Source of the DNA: Clostridiales bacterium
GTDB lineage: Bacteria > Bacillota > Clostridia > Christensenellales > Aristaeellaceae
Length of the DNA: 64,000 nucleotides
Direction: 5' to 3'
Assembly (NCBI GenBank): GCA_015056255.1
Contig: SVGP01000010.1
Location: 29,325 to 93,324, forward strand
Shown here: in pieces, positions 18,406-27,431 of the stretch
Position numbering within the stretch: the first letter of the stretch is position 1
How the letters are laid out: each line of letters begins with the position of its first letter
The notes under the pieces: model-generated
Database searches by the model: none
The model's input: only the letters and a program-made list of their open reading frames with translations
What the model was told of the DNA's origin: nothing
Made by a program: the position numbers and the translations under genes

Positions 18406-19644
18406 ATGAAAAACGCACTTGATATTTTAAGAGAGCGCGGATTTGTCGCGCAGGTTACCTTTGAAGACGAGCTCAACAAGGCCTTTGAAGAAGGCCCCGT
18501 GACGTTCTACACCGGCTTTGATCCGACTGCGGACAGCCTTCACATCGGCCACTACATTCCGATCATGGCCATGGCGCATCTGCAGAGAGCCGGCCATCGC
18601 CCCATCGCCCTCATGGGCGGCGGCACCGCGATGATCGGCGACCCCTCCGGCAAGACCGATATGCGCAAAATGATGACCGTTGAAACCATCGACAACAACG
18701 TCGAACAGATTAAAAAGCAGATGTCCCGCTTCCTGGACTTTGATCCCAGCAAGGAAAACGCGGCGATCATCGTAAACAACGCCGATTGGCTGAGAAACCT
18801 TAACTACATGGAATTCTTAAGAGACGTCGGTGCGCTGTTCTCTGTAAACCGCATGCTGACCGCCGAGTGCTACAAACAGCGCCTTGAAAAGGGTCTTACG
18901 TTCCTTGAGTTCAACTACATGCTCATGCAGTCCTACGACTTTTTGAAGCTCTTTGAAAAGTACGGCTGCTGCATGCAGGCCGGCGGCGACGATCAGTGGA
19001 GCAATATGCTCTCCGGCGCTGACCTCATCAGACGCAAGCTCGAAAAGCCCGCCTTTGCCTTAACCTTCAAGCTCCTTCTGACCTCCGAGGGCAAGAAGAT
19101 GGGCAAGACTGAGAAGGGCGCTTTGTGGCTGGATGCCAAGAAGACTTCTCCCTACGACTTCTACCAGTACTGGAGAAACGTGGACGACGCGGACGTTGAA
19201 AAGTGCTTAGCGCTGCTTACCTTCCTGCCCATGGACGAAGTACGCCGCCTCGGTGCGCTTAAAGACAGCCAGATCAACGAAGCCAAGCGCGTGCTTGCAT
19301 ACGAAGTTACCAAGCTCATCCATGGCGAAGAAGAAGCAATCAAGGCCAAGGAAGCAGCCGAAGCCCTCTTTGGCGGCGCAGGCGCAGCGGGCAGCGCGCC
19401 CACGACTTACATTACCGAAGAAGAGCTTGCTGAAGAAAACCGTCTCCTTGCCTGGGCTGCCAAGGCCGGACTTTTTAAGTCGAACGGTGAAGCCAGAAAA
19501 GCCATGCAGCAGGGCGGCTTCTATGTGGGCGACGATAAGGTCACCGATCCCGAAACCAGAATCACCGCTGAAATGATCGACGGCGAAGGCCTTTTAATCA
19601 GACGCGGCAAGAAAGCCTACCACGTTCTGATGCTCAAAAAGTAA
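18406..19644 (+). CDS. tyrS: tyrosyl-tRNA synthetase
   Basis: The 412-residue class I synthetase charges tRNA-Tyr. It has the ATP motif HIGHY (from residue 46), the tyrosine pocket around GGDDQWSN, and the second signature as KMGKT (near 231-235, a variant of KMSKS). A C-terminal S4 RNA-binding domain starts near residue 345 ([10 protein letters not shown]). It is controlled with the preceding aminotransferase by the TAC-specifier T-box. Confidence 0.97.
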   Translation: MKNALDILRERGFVAQVTFEDELNKAFEEGPVTFYTGFDPTADSLHIGHYIPIMAMAHLQRAGHRPIALMGGGTAMIGDPSGKTDMRKMMTVETIDNNVEQIKKQMSRFLDFDPSKENAAIIVNNADWLRNLNYMEFLRDVGALFSVNRMLTAECYKQRLEKGLTFLEFNYMLMQSYDFLKLFEKYGCCMQAGGDDQWSNMLSGADLIRRKLEKPAFALTFKLLLTSEGKKMGKTEKGALWLDAKKTSPYDFYQYWRNVDDADVEKCLALLTFLPMDEVRRLGALKDSQINEAKRVLAYEVTKLIHGEEEAIKAKEAAEALFGGAGAAGSAPTTYITEEELAEENRLLAWAAKAGLFKSNGEARKAMQQGGFYVGDDKVTDPETRITAEMIDGEGLLIRRGKKAYHVLMLKK

Positions 19645-19645
19645 T

Positions 19646-20281
19646 ATGGCGCTGAAACCTTATAAAACATTTATGCTTAGGTCCCAGGACGAGTTTATCG
19701 TAAACAAGTCCCGCTTTATCGGATATGGATGCCCCGTGGAAACCGAAGAGGAAGCGCTTAAGTTTCTAAACGAAATCCGAACAAAGCACAAGGACGCGAC
19801 GCACAACTGCTATGCCTATATCATCGGATCCAATATGGGCATCATGCGCTATTCAGACGATGGGGAGCCCGGCGGAACGGCGGGGCTTCCCATTATTGAA
19901 GTGCTGAAGGCGCGGGGTGTGACCAACTGCGTAGTCGTGGTCACGCGCTATTTCGGCGGGATTTTACTGGGCGCGGGCGGGCTTGTACGCGCGTATTCGC
20001 AGGGCGCTGCTGCGGCAGTCAACGCGTGCGGCGTCGGCGTTATTCACCCGACGGCCAGATATATCATGGAGATTCCGTATCCGTCGCTTGGGCGAGTGGA
20101 ATATTTTTTAAAGTCCCAGCCGGTCATCGTTGAAGACAAGGCGTTTTCGGACGCGATTGTGATGACATTGATTGTGAAAAACGAAGACGAAGAAAAATTT
20201 GTTGAAGACATCATTTCTGCAACCGACGGCAAAATTGAACCAATACGAATGGAAGAGATGTATCTGGCATGGAAAGAATAG
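19646..20281 (+). CDS. YigZ/IMPACT family protein
   Basis: The 211-residue protein has the UPF0029 core: SRFIGYGCPVETEEEAL, HNCYAYIIG, YSDDGEPGGTAGLPI and VVTRYFGGILLGAGGLVRAY. A C-terminal DUF1949 ferredoxin-like domain follows. Members are related to eukaryotic IMPACT and are thought to act on translation-related processes; the exact role is unsettled. It begins one base after the tyrS stop, so it is probably translated by coupling. Confidence 0.92.
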   Translation: MALKPYKTFMLRSQDEFIVNKSRFIGYGCPVETEEEALKFLNEIRTKHKDATHNCYAYIIGSNMGIMRYSDDGEPGGTAGLPIIEVLKARGVTNCVVVVTRYFGGILLGAGGLVRAYSQGAAAAVNACGVGVIHPTARYIMEIPYPSLGRVEYFLKSQPVIVEDKAFSDAIVMTLIVKNEDEEKFVEDIISATDGKIEPIRMEEMYLAWKE

Positions 20282-21447
20282 GAAAGACTCAAAAGTTTTT
20301 GTATACCGCGTGCGTGTTTTTAAGCATGTGGGTTTTGTCGGCGACGCATGCCGCGATGGGGTATCTCAATACCTCTGTGATCGACTTTTATTCGCTTGAG
20401 GGCGCGTTAAAAGGCCTTCCGGGTTCGATCAATACGGTGCTCAGCATGACGGCGTTTATGCTGGTCATCTTCATGATCGGAAGAATCCGAAAGCCTGTAA
20501 TTATTCTGTCGGGCGCGCTGGGTTCGGCGGGCGCGCTGATTCTGCTTACGGGAACCTATTCCTTTCCTGTATTCATCTTCTTAATCGGGCTGTCCGGGTT
20601 TGCCTGCGGCTGCATTGATTCCGTAGCCAGCGCGTCTATGTCCGATTTGTACACCGGAAAAAAAGGCGCGCAGATGATGTGCGCGATGCATGCGGTTTAC
20701 GGCCTTGCAGGCTTTTTTATGCCCTTTGCGTATGGCTGGGTGGTTCAGAATGCAAACCGCTTTCAGATGGCGTATCTGCCGCTGGGCATGGTTGCGATTT
20801 TACTGTCCGTCTTTATGCTCCTTGTGACAAAAGGAAAATTCCGCGATTTCGAAGCGGAGGATGCGGACAGCATGCGTTTTTCAGCGCCTGCGCTCAAACG
20901 CCTTTTCGGAAACAGGGCGATTGTTCCCATGATCGTAATCCTGTTTGCACTGGGCATGTATTTTAACGGCGTGCTCGACTGGGGTAGACGCTTTATGGAC
21001 ATGAAGCACGGACAGTATGAAGCGGTGGTTATTTCCTGCCTCTATTTCTCTATTGCCATTTCCCGGCTTGTAATGAGCTTTGTAAAGGTCAATACGCTTG
21101 TTTTCACGCGCGCAGCGCTTTTTGTATCCTTTGTCTTTTTGGCGCTCGCTTCCTTTATGGGAAATGCGACGGCAGCGCTTGTGTGCATGATTATCAGCAT
21201 GCTGGCGTGCGGGCCTATCATCCCGATTGTTTTGAGCATGGCGTGCGAAGTGGCTCCGCAGGATCGCTTTTTGGCCTCCGGCGTTTTGCTTATGTTCCAT
21301 TTTCTTGGAAAGACGGTCTACGCGCCTTTCTTCGGCCAGGTGGAATCTACGCTTGGCATTTCCTGGGGCATGCTGTTTACATCCCTTTCGGCTCTGATTG
21401 GATGCGCATCCGCCATGCTGATTCCTAAAAAGGATGTGGCGGAATGA
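20269..21447 (+). CDS. MFS transporter
   Basis: The 392-residue membrane protein has about twelve hydrophobic segments in two halves, divided by a charged loop around residues 180-200 (TKGKFRDFEAEDADS). GFACGCIDSVASASMSDLYTG is a typical MFS helix 4-5 region. Acidic residues in membrane segments are few. It overlaps YigZ by 13 bases and the RluA gene by 4. The substrate cannot be predicted; sugar transporters of the FucP/YfkF type are the nearest general resemblance. Confidence 0.8.
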   Translation: MERIGKTQKFLYTACVFLSMWVLSATHAAMGYLNTSVIDFYSLEGALKGLPGSINTVLSMTAFMLVIFMIGRIRKPVIILSGALGSAGALILLTGTYSFPVFIFLIGLSGFACGCIDSVASASMSDLYTGKKGAQMMCAMHAVYGLAGFFMPFAYGWVVQNANRFQMAYLPLGMVAILLSVFMLLVTKGKFRDFEAEDADSMRFSAPALKRLFGNRAIVPMIVILFALGMYFNGVLDWGRRFMDMKHGQYEAVVISCLYFSIAISRLVMSFVKVNTLVFTRAALFVSFVFLALASFMGNATAALVCMIISMLACGPIIPIVLSMACEVAPQDRFLASGVLLMFHFLGKTVYAPFFGQVESTLGISWGMLFTSLSALIGCASAMLIPKKDVAE

Positions 21448-22322
21448 TTCGCTCGATTGTTCCCGAAAACGGCGGGGGAATGACCGTATCAAAATATATC
21501 GCACGCGCGTTTCCGCTGCTTCCGGGCTTTGCCATTCGAAACGCCCTTAAGAAAAAGGATGTTCGCATCAACGGCGCGCGCGTTTCAACGGATGAAACTG
21601 TGTGGGCGGGTGATGAAATCATCGTTTACACGGAGAAAAAGTATGAGCCTAATGCGTTGGAAGTCATATTTGAAGATGATGAACTGATTGCATTTATAAA
21701 GCCCGCGTTTTTGCCGGTGGACGTAGATCAGGACGGAATCGGCGAGGATACGGCGCTTTCGCGGCTGAAGGGCATGTATGAAAACGCGTATCTTGTTCAC
21801 AGGCTCGACGCCGGAACCGAGGGCGTTATGCTGGCTGCAAAAACGAAGAGCATGGAAGAAAAGCTTTTAAACGCGTTTAAAAACCACAAGGTAACCAAAA
21901 TTTACCGCGCACTGGCTGTTGGGCAGATGCCGAAAAAGACGCAGAGCCTAAAGGCGTATCTTACCAAAAAATCCACCGCATCCCGCGTATTTGTGGAGGA
22001 CGAAAATGCGCCGGGCAGCAAGGTGATTGAAACGGCGTACACGGTGATCAGGGAAAAATGCGTTTCCGGCGTCTGGCTTTCGGATCTGGAGGTTCGCATT
22101 TTTACGGGCCGCACGCATCAGATCAGGGCGCACCTTGCGCACATCGCGCGGCCATTGCTTGGCGACGACAAATACGGAAACCGCACGGTCAATAAAAAGC
22201 TTTCGGAAACGAATGTGTGCCTTAAGTGCCTGAAAATGATGATTTCGGGCGCGGAGGGCCTTGAGAAGTACGAGGGCATGTGGTTTGAAGGAAAAGATGA
22301 AGAATGGAAAATATTGAGATAA
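21444..22322 (+). CDS. RluA-family pseudouridine synthase
   Basis: The 292-residue RNA-modifying enzyme has an N-terminal S4 domain (AIRNALKKKDVRINGARV) for RNA binding. The catalytic domain has VHRLDAGTEGVML; the Asp of HRLD is the nucleophile. GRTHQIRAHLAHIARPLLGDDKYG is the second conserved block. It resembles RluC/RluD-type enzymes that modify 23S rRNA, but the exact uridine is unknown. It overlaps both neighbours (4 and 19 bases). Confidence 0.92.
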   Translation: MIRSIVPENGGGMTVSKYIARAFPLLPGFAIRNALKKKDVRINGARVSTDETVWAGDEIIVYTEKKYEPNALEVIFEDDELIAFIKPAFLPVDVDQDGIGEDTALSRLKGMYENAYLVHRLDAGTEGVMLAAKTKSMEEKLLNAFKNHKVTKIYRALAVGQMPKKTQSLKAYLTKKSTASRVFVEDENAPGSKVIETAYTVIREKCVSGVWLSDLEVRIFTGRTHQIRAHLAHIARPLLGDDKYGNRTVNKKLSETNVCLKCLKMMISGAEGLEKYEGMWFEGKDEEWKILR

Positions 22323-22771
22323 AATCGCTGCGGGATAATCCGGATATGTGGGAAGCGTTTTCTGGCTACATTGCCTCCAGATGGACGTATGCGGACGGAA
22401 AAAGGCTGTATGACGACTGTATTTTTCATGCGGCAAACGCGTCCTTCTGCCTGCCTGAATGGTGGGTAGCTTATGAAGGCGGTTCGCCCGTCGGATGCGT
22501 TGGGCTGATTACAAACGACTTTATCAGCCGCATGGATTTGATGCCGTGGCTTTGCGCGCTGTATGTGGAAGAAGAAAAAAGAAACAGAGGCATTGCTGGG
22601 CGGCTGATCGCATGCGTGAAGGAATATGCCTTCAAAAACGGCTTTTCCAAACTTTATCTGGCCACTGATCATACGTCGTTTTATGAAAAATACGGCGGCG
22701 AATACATAGGCGAGGGTGTTCATCCGTGGGGTGAAACGTCCCGGATTTATAAAATGGAGACGGACAAATGA
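22304..22771 (+). CDS. GNAT-family N-acetyltransferase
   Basis: The 155-residue acetyltransferase has the fold pattern ALYVEEEKRNRGIAGRLI, where R-N-R-G-I-A is the acetyl-CoA pyrophosphate loop, followed by LYLATDHTSFYEKYGGEYIG. It is probably an amino group or small-molecule acetyltransferase. The gene overlaps the RluA and HAD genes, showing one polycistronic unit. The acceptor is unknown. Confidence 0.85.
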   Translation: MENIEIKSLRDNPDMWEAFSGYIASRWTYADGKRLYDDCIFHAANASFCLPEWWVAYEGGSPVGCVGLITNDFISRMDLMPWLCALYVEEEKRNRGIAGRLIACVKEYAFKNGFSKLYLATDHTSFYEKYGGEYIGEGVHPWGETSRIYKMETDK

Positions 22772-23604
22772 AGGTAAGGCTCATTTGTATGGATCTGGAC
22801 GGAACGCTGTTTTCCCATCACAGCGAGGTTCCTGAAATCAATATTCAGGCGCTGAAGGAATGCGAAAGGCGCGGAATCAAGCTCGCCCTTGTCAGCGGGC
22901 GCGGCTGTCCGTTTATCAGGCGCATCGCTTTAAAAATCGGTGTTGACTGCGCAATCGTCTCCGCCAATGGCGCGAGAATCGAAGCGGGCGTGGACGGCCC
23001 TACGGTGTTTGAGGGAACGTTTACGGAGGATGAGGGCAGATTTGTGATGAATGCGATGTTCTCAGCCAATGTGAATTTTGAAGCGTATACAAGAGATGTA
23101 AATTACGTAGCTCGACCCGAGCTTGCGCCTGAAAAGCACGTGAAATCGCTTGAAATGTACGTGAAAGCGGGCGATGTTCGTGCGGAATATGATCTTGACA
23201 AGATGATTTTGGAAGCGCCCGCAAATTCCTACAAATTCGTCGTTTTCACAAAGGACGATCAGGCGTTTGAGCGGGCCAGAAGGGCTCTTGACGAAAACGG
23301 CATCCGGCATTGTTCTTCCGCAGGCATTAACCTTGAAGTCATGCCAAAGGGCGTGGATAAGGGAAGCGCGGTCAGGCGGCTTTGTGAGTATTTCGGAATC
23401 GACGAAAATGAAACCATGGCGTTTGGCGATTATACAAACGACCTTGATATGCTGAAGGCCGTCAGATATCCGGTTGCAATGGAAAATGCAGTTGACGAAG
23501 TAAAGGCGATTGCAAAATACATTGCGCCTCTGAATACCGAGGGCGGCGTGGGCCGGTTTATTATGGAAAACGTACTGAAGGAGTCAATATGGCAGTCAGA
23601 TTGA
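22768..23604 (+). CDS. Cof-type HAD phosphatase (first copy)
   Basis: The 278-residue HAD-superfamily IIB hydrolase has motif I DLDGTLF (nucleophile Asp near residue 9), motif II LVSGRGC, motif III Lys in MPKGVDKGSAV and motif IV FGDYTNDLDML. Cof-type enzymes dephosphorylate sugar phosphates, flavin or other small metabolites. The gene overlaps the GNAT gene by ATGA and the next HAD gene by 16 bases; the two HADs are paralogues in tandem. Confidence 0.92.
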   Translation: MKVRLICMDLDGTLFSHHSEVPEINIQALKECERRGIKLALVSGRGCPFIRRIALKIGVDCAIVSANGARIEAGVDGPTVFEGTFTEDEGRFVMNAMFSANVNFEAYTRDVNYVARPELAPEKHVKSLEMYVKAGDVRAEYDLDKMILEAPANSYKFVVFTKDDQAFERARRALDENGIRHCSSAGINLEVMPKGVDKGSAVRRLCEYFGIDENETMAFGDYTNDLDMLKAVRYPVAMENAVDEVKAIAKYIAPLNTEGGVGRFIMENVLKESIWQSD

Positions 23605-24419
23605 TTGTTTCCGATATCGACGGAACACTGGTGGGCAAAAGCGGAAAAGTGTCTGAAAGGACGAAAAACGCGTTCCGCGAATGCGAAAAGAAAAATATCC
23701 CCGTCGTTGTGGCGAGCGGCAGAACCTTTTTCGGCGCGCGCAATCTGGCTTTGGAAGCGGGCCTCAATGCGCCGATCATTTCCGCAAACGGCGGAAGATG
23801 CGACATGGATGTGACGGGCGAGAATGCGCCGGTTTATGAGGATACGCTTGACAAGGATACCTCCATGGCTGTATACAATCGCCTTAAAAAGGCCGGATGC
23901 TTCATGACGAGCTATGTCGGAAAAAAGATTTATGTGCTTAATGAGACAAACGGCTTTGGGTCAACCTGCGCATGGAAAAGCGAAGCGGTCAAGGGGCTTG
24001 ACTATGTGTTTATGGACGATGAGGAATTGTTCTTAAAGGAAGGAACGATTGCGCCCTATAAATATGAAGCTTACTCGGACGACAAGAATCTTATGGACGA
24101 ACTCAGAAATGATTTTCTGAAAATGGGCCTGTCCGTCTCCAGTGCATTTCCCTTTAACCTTGAAATCATGCCCGCAGGCGGCGGAAAGGCAAAGGCAATC
24201 AGGGCGCTTTCTGAGAAAATGGGCATTACGATGGATGAAGTCATGACCATTGGAGACGGATCAAACGACCTTGGAATGATCGAGGTTTCCGGTGTGTCGG
24301 TCGCGATGGGGAACGCCGTTGAGGCGTTGAAAAAGGCGGCGAAGATCATTGCGCCCTCCGTTGAGGACGATGGAGCTGCGATCATGATTGAAAAATATGC
24401 GCTTTTGGAGGAAAATTAG
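23589..24419 (+). CDS. Cof-type HAD phosphatase (second copy)
   Basis: The 276-residue paralogue of the preceding gene has DIDGTLV, VASGRTF, a conserved Lys in MPAGGGKAKAI and IGDGSNDLGMIEVSGVSVAMGNA. The cap domain between residues ~85 and 190 differs considerably from its neighbour, so the two probably have different substrates. AAGGAG precedes the ATG. It abuts trmL with no gap. Confidence 0.92.
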   Translation: MAVRLIVSDIDGTLVGKSGKVSERTKNAFRECEKKNIPVVVASGRTFFGARNLALEAGLNAPIISANGGRCDMDVTGENAPVYEDTLDKDTSMAVYNRLKKAGCFMTSYVGKKIYVLNETNGFGSTCAWKSEAVKGLDYVFMDDEELFLKEGTIAPYKYEAYSDDKNLMDELRNDFLKMGLSVSSAFPFNLEIMPAGGGKAKAIRALSEKMGITMDEVMTIGDGSNDLGMIEVSGVSVAMGNAVEALKKAAKIIAPSVEDDGAAIMIEKYALLEEN

Positions 24420-24938
24420 ATGCATATTGTACTGGTAGAACCTGAAATACCGCAGAATACCGGCAACATTGCGCGTACCTGCGCCGCGACCGGAGCGGAG
24501 CTTCACTTAATCAAGCCGCTCGGTTTTTCGCTGGAGGACAAATATTTAAAACGCGCCGGGCTTGATTACTGGTTTTTGATGAAATATACGGTGTATGAAT
24601 CGTGGAGCGATTTTCTGGAGAAAAATAAGGATGCGAATCTTTACTATGCAACCACGAAAGCGCCGAGAGACTATGCGTCGGTCGAATACAGGGAAAACGA
24701 CTATCTGGTTTTCGGAAAGGAAACCAAGGGGCTTGACGAGCAGCTTTTAAAGGATAATTATAACAAGTGCATCCGGATTCCCATGAGGAAGGAAACGCGC
24801 TCTTTGAACCTTTCCAACTCCGTAGCCGTCGTATTGTATGAGGCGCTCAGACAGCAGGAATTCAAGGGTCTTGAGGACGCGGGCAGGCTTCATCATCTTG
24901 AAACGCCCGATGTTTCCGAATGGAAGGATTACGTTTGA
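24420..24938 (+). CDS. trmL: tRNA (cytidine/uridine-34 2'-O)-methyltransferase TrmL
   Basis: The 172-residue SPOUT methyltransferase modifies the wobble nucleotide of leucine tRNAs. It begins HIVLVEPEIPQNTGNIARTCAATGA and carries the trefoil-knot SAM site VFGKETKGLD, IRIPMRKETRSLNLSNSVAVVLYE. The length is typical. It is the last gene of the T-box-led string; a new promoter follows. Confidence 0.96.
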   Translation: MHIVLVEPEIPQNTGNIARTCAATGAELHLIKPLGFSLEDKYLKRAGLDYWFLMKYTVYESWSDFLEKNKDANLYYATTKAPRDYASVEYRENDYLVFGKETKGLDEQLLKDNYNKCIRIPMRKETRSLNLSNSVAVVLYEALRQQEFKGLEDAGRLHHLETPDVSEWKDYV

Positions 24939-24967
24939 TTGAAATTTTGATTCGTTTGTGATAAAAT
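24939..24967 (+). promoter_or_regulatory. promoter of the 24995-27354 operon
   Basis: TTGAAA (24939-24944) and TAAAAT (24962-24967) have a 17-base gap, and an extended -10 TG stands at 24959-24960. Confidence 0.65.
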
Positions 24968-24994
24968 CGAAATACACAGAAGGAGGCGATACAT

Positions 24995-25213
24995 GTGCCC
25001 AGAGTGATCACCAAACGCGAATATAAAAAGCGCCGCATCCGCTATCAGGTAGCGGCGGGGTTGTTTGATTTCGCTATGACGGTCGTTTCGTTTTTTGTCA
25101 TCGTTTTGTGCGTATATCTGATTGCCTCTTTGTACAACTGGCTGAAGGCGGATGTGCCTGTGACCTTCGGCGTCTTTTTTGACATTTTCAAAAAGGCGTT
25201 TACGATGCACTGA
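24995..25213 (+). CDS. small single-pass membrane protein
   Basis: A 72-residue protein that I do not recognise. It has a basic N terminus (ITKREYKKRRIRYQ), a hydrophobic helix around residues 22-48 (FAMTVVSFFVIVLCVYLIASLY, written here in overlapping part) and a short hydrophobic tail. The start is GTG at 24995 with AGGAGG 8 bases upstream; an ATG two bases earlier opens only four codons. It precedes a uracil-DNA glycosylase gene by 18 bases in the same operon. Confidence 0.65.
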   Translation: MPRVITKREYKKRRIRYQVAAGLFDFAMTVVSFFVIVLCVYLIASLYNWLKADVPVTFGVFFDIFKKAFTMH

Positions 25214-25231
25214 TGAAAGGAGGGGACGGGC

Positions 25232-25804
25232 ATGCATGAAGCATGGGGCGATCTGATAAACGAAATCAGCGGATGTACAAAATGCCGCCTGTGTGAAAAC
25301 AGGACCAATGTCGTGCCCGGCGAAGGCAATCCGAGGGCCAAAATCATGTTTATCGGAGAAGGCCCCGGCAGGGATGAGGATATGCAGGGCAGGCCCTTTG
25401 TCGGCGCAAGCGGACAATTGCTCGACCGCATGATTCACGCAATCGGCATGGAGCGAACGGAAGTGTACATTGCCAATATCGTTAAATGCCGCCCGCCCAT
25501 GAACCGAAATCCCGAGCCTGACGAGGCCGCGGCGTGCATGCCGTATCTGAGAAATCAGTTCAAGCTTATTTCGCCTCAAATTATTGTTCTTCTGGGCAAG
25601 GTCGCCTGCAGGTATGTGCTTCAGGATGAATCGCCCATTTCGCGGCTTCGCGGTAACTGGATTTTGAGAAAGGGCGTGTGGTTCATGCCCACCTATCATC
25701 CAAGCGCCCTTCTGCGTGCGCCCGAGAAAAAGCGGGAGGCGTGGGAGGACTTTAAGATGATCAAGGCAAAGCTTATGGAGGTTTCTCATCGTGGAGAAGT
25801 TTAA
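25232..25804 (+). CDS. type-4 uracil-DNA glycosylase (Fe-S)
   Basis: The 190-residue DNA repair enzyme removes uracil from DNA. The four cluster cysteines are C15, C18, C86 and C102 (C-x2-C ... C-x15-C), which fits the family-4 4Fe-4S pattern. Motif 1 is FIGEGPGRDEDMQGRPFVG and motif 2 is PTYHPSALLR. The product is the housekeeping UDG in many Clostridia. AAGGAGG precedes the ATG. It overlaps the next UDG-like gene by 14 bases. Confidence 0.93.
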   Translation: MHEAWGDLINEISGCTKCRLCENRTNVVPGEGNPRAKIMFIGEGPGRDEDMQGRPFVGASGQLLDRMIHAIGMERTEVYIANIVKCRPPMNRNPEPDEAAACMPYLRNQFKLISPQIIVLLGKVACRYVLQDESPISRLRGNWILRKGVWFMPTYHPSALLRAPEKKREAWEDFKMIKAKLMEVSHRGEV

Positions 25805-26360
25805 AACGGAACTGGCCGGTCATTTCTTAAGCCTCTACGAAGGAGAGATGCGTTCGCTTGTCTATGGCGACGGAAATGCAAACGCAAGGCTTGTAATGGT
25901 CGGCGAAGCGCCGGGCGAGCAGGAAACCATACAGGGAAAGCCGTTTGTCGGAAAAGCGGGGAAGAATCTGACGGAGTTTCTGACTCTTTCTGGGCTTGAC
26001 AGAAGGGATCTGTACATCACAAACACCGTGAAAATCAGACCGACCAAGATTTCAAACGCGGGAAGAATCGTAAACAGACCGCCTACGAAGGAAGAAATTG
26101 CTCTGTTTCTTCCGTGGCTGAAAAAAGAAATCGCGCTTGTGAAGCCCGAATGTGTGTGCACGCTTGGAAACGTGCCTTTAAAGGCGCTTTTGGGAAACGA
26201 ATACACGATTGGGGACGTGCACGGGCAGTTTATTGAAAAGGATGGTCTGATCATTTATCCCATGTATCATCCGGCCAGCATGATCTATAACCCGTCCCTT
26301 AAAAGCGTGTATGCCGAGGACGTCATCCGCCTCGGAGAATGGATCAGAAATCATGCTTGA
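25791..26360 (+). CDS. uracil-DNA glycosylase superfamily protein lacking the Fe-S cysteines
   Basis: The 189-residue paralogue of the preceding gene keeps motif 1 (VGEAPGEQETIQGKPFVG) and motif 2 (PMYHPASMI). It has none of the four Fe-S cysteines: the N-terminal pair is absent, KCRPP has become KIRPT, and the fourth site is Phe/Leu. Its two cysteines (ECVC) lie elsewhere. It may have a different base specificity or have lost cluster-dependent DNA binding. The start is GTG at 25791 behind GGAGG. Confidence 0.85.
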   Translation: MEKFKTELAGHFLSLYEGEMRSLVYGDGNANARLVMVGEAPGEQETIQGKPFVGKAGKNLTEFLTLSGLDRRDLYITNTVKIRPTKISNAGRIVNRPPTKEEIALFLPWLKKEIALVKPECVCTLGNVPLKALLGNEYTIGDVHGQFIEKDGLIIYPMYHPASMIYNPSLKSVYAEDVIRLGEWIRNHA

Positions 26361-27354
26361 GATTATCGAATGCAAAACGCGCGCGGATATGCGCGCGTTT
26401 TTTCGGGCGGCGAAAGAAGCGGGGTACACGAGGGAAGAAGAAAAGTACCTGAAAGAATATGCTGTTCCGCCTTTGAGCCTTTTAAGCAAAAACGGCCCGC
26501 AGGCGTATTTTGTTGCAAAGCGCGAAGGGAAGCCTGTGTTCAGAGCGCTTACGGGCGTAGATCTTGTATTCAACCGGGAAAAGGGCGAAAAGACGGACTA
26601 CTTTTCCCTTTTCGACGGGGAGAGTGACGAAGAAGCTGCGCAGGCGATCCTGGACGCTGTTTTGAATAAGCAAAGCGCGTGGGGGATGGAAAACGTGATC
26701 GGCCCGATTTCGCCCGACGCGAGCGGTTTTTTTATGGGCGCGGGCGAAGGCGATTTTGAAAAGAGCCGAGGGATTTTTACAGGCCCTGAAGGTTCGTTTG
26801 CGTGCAGGCTTCTGAGAAAAAACGGGTTTTGTCCGATTCAGATGGAGAATGCCTATCTCATTTATACGACAAATAAGAATCCGCTTTCCGACGTTACGCG
26901 GAAAGCGGAAAAGCGGTTTGATGTTTCTGTGGTTCCGTTAAAGCCGTCTCTTTTTTCGGATCGGTGGATGAAATGCATTCTTGAAGTCACAAAGGGTGCG
27001 CCTGAAAAGGAAATGCGCGTCCTGCTTGAAAGACTCCGGCCCTTTATCGACAAAAGATTTTCCTATGCCGCGCTTATGAATGGCGTTTGCGCAGGCTATC
27101 TTGTAACGATTAAAGGGAGCAAAGGCATTCTTCGGGCGACTACGCTTTTTACAAGTGCCGACCATTTTTCATCCCCTGCAGCGCTCAGCCTGATCGATGC
27201 GTTTTTGACGGACACGCAAAGAAAAGGAATTGCTGAAGCGGAGGTCTCCGTCATTAATCCTGAAAATATGCGCTCCGAAAGGCTGGTTTTGCGCTTCGGC
27301 GGCCGAAGAATCCGCTCGTACACACTTTTTACTAAAAAAGTAGCACAAAATTAA
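26353..27354 (+). CDS. GNAT-fold protein, two-domain, function unknown
   Basis: A 333-residue protein. The central part (VIGPISPDASGFFMG ... RLLRKNGFCPIQM) and the C-terminal part (EAEVSVINPENMRSERLVLRFGG) resemble paired GNAT domains of uncharacterised acetyltransferase-like proteins. The acetyl-CoA loop is not obvious. The ATG at 26353 overlaps the preceding stop by 8 bases and follows GGAG. It ends the UDG operon, facing the convergent CAP gene. Confidence 0.6.
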   Translation: MLEIIECKTRADMRAFFRAAKEAGYTREEEKYLKEYAVPPLSLLSKNGPQAYFVAKREGKPVFRALTGVDLVFNREKGEKTDYFSLFDGESDEEAAQAILDAVLNKQSAWGMENVIGPISPDASGFFMGAGEGDFEKSRGIFTGPEGSFACRLLRKNGFCPIQMENAYLIYTTNKNPLSDVTRKAEKRFDVSVVPLKPSLFSDRWMKCILEVTKGAPEKEMRVLLERLRPFIDKRFSYAALMNGVCAGYLVTIKGSKGILRATTLFTSADHFSSPAALSLIDAFLTDTQRKGIAEAEVSVINPENMRSERLVLRFGGRRIRSYTLFTKKVAQN

Positions 27355-27431
27355 CTAAAAAATGGGTTCGTTGGGGTTTTCAATACACATATTTTGTGTA
27401 TGATATAACTTGCGTTTGCTCATATGTGTTT

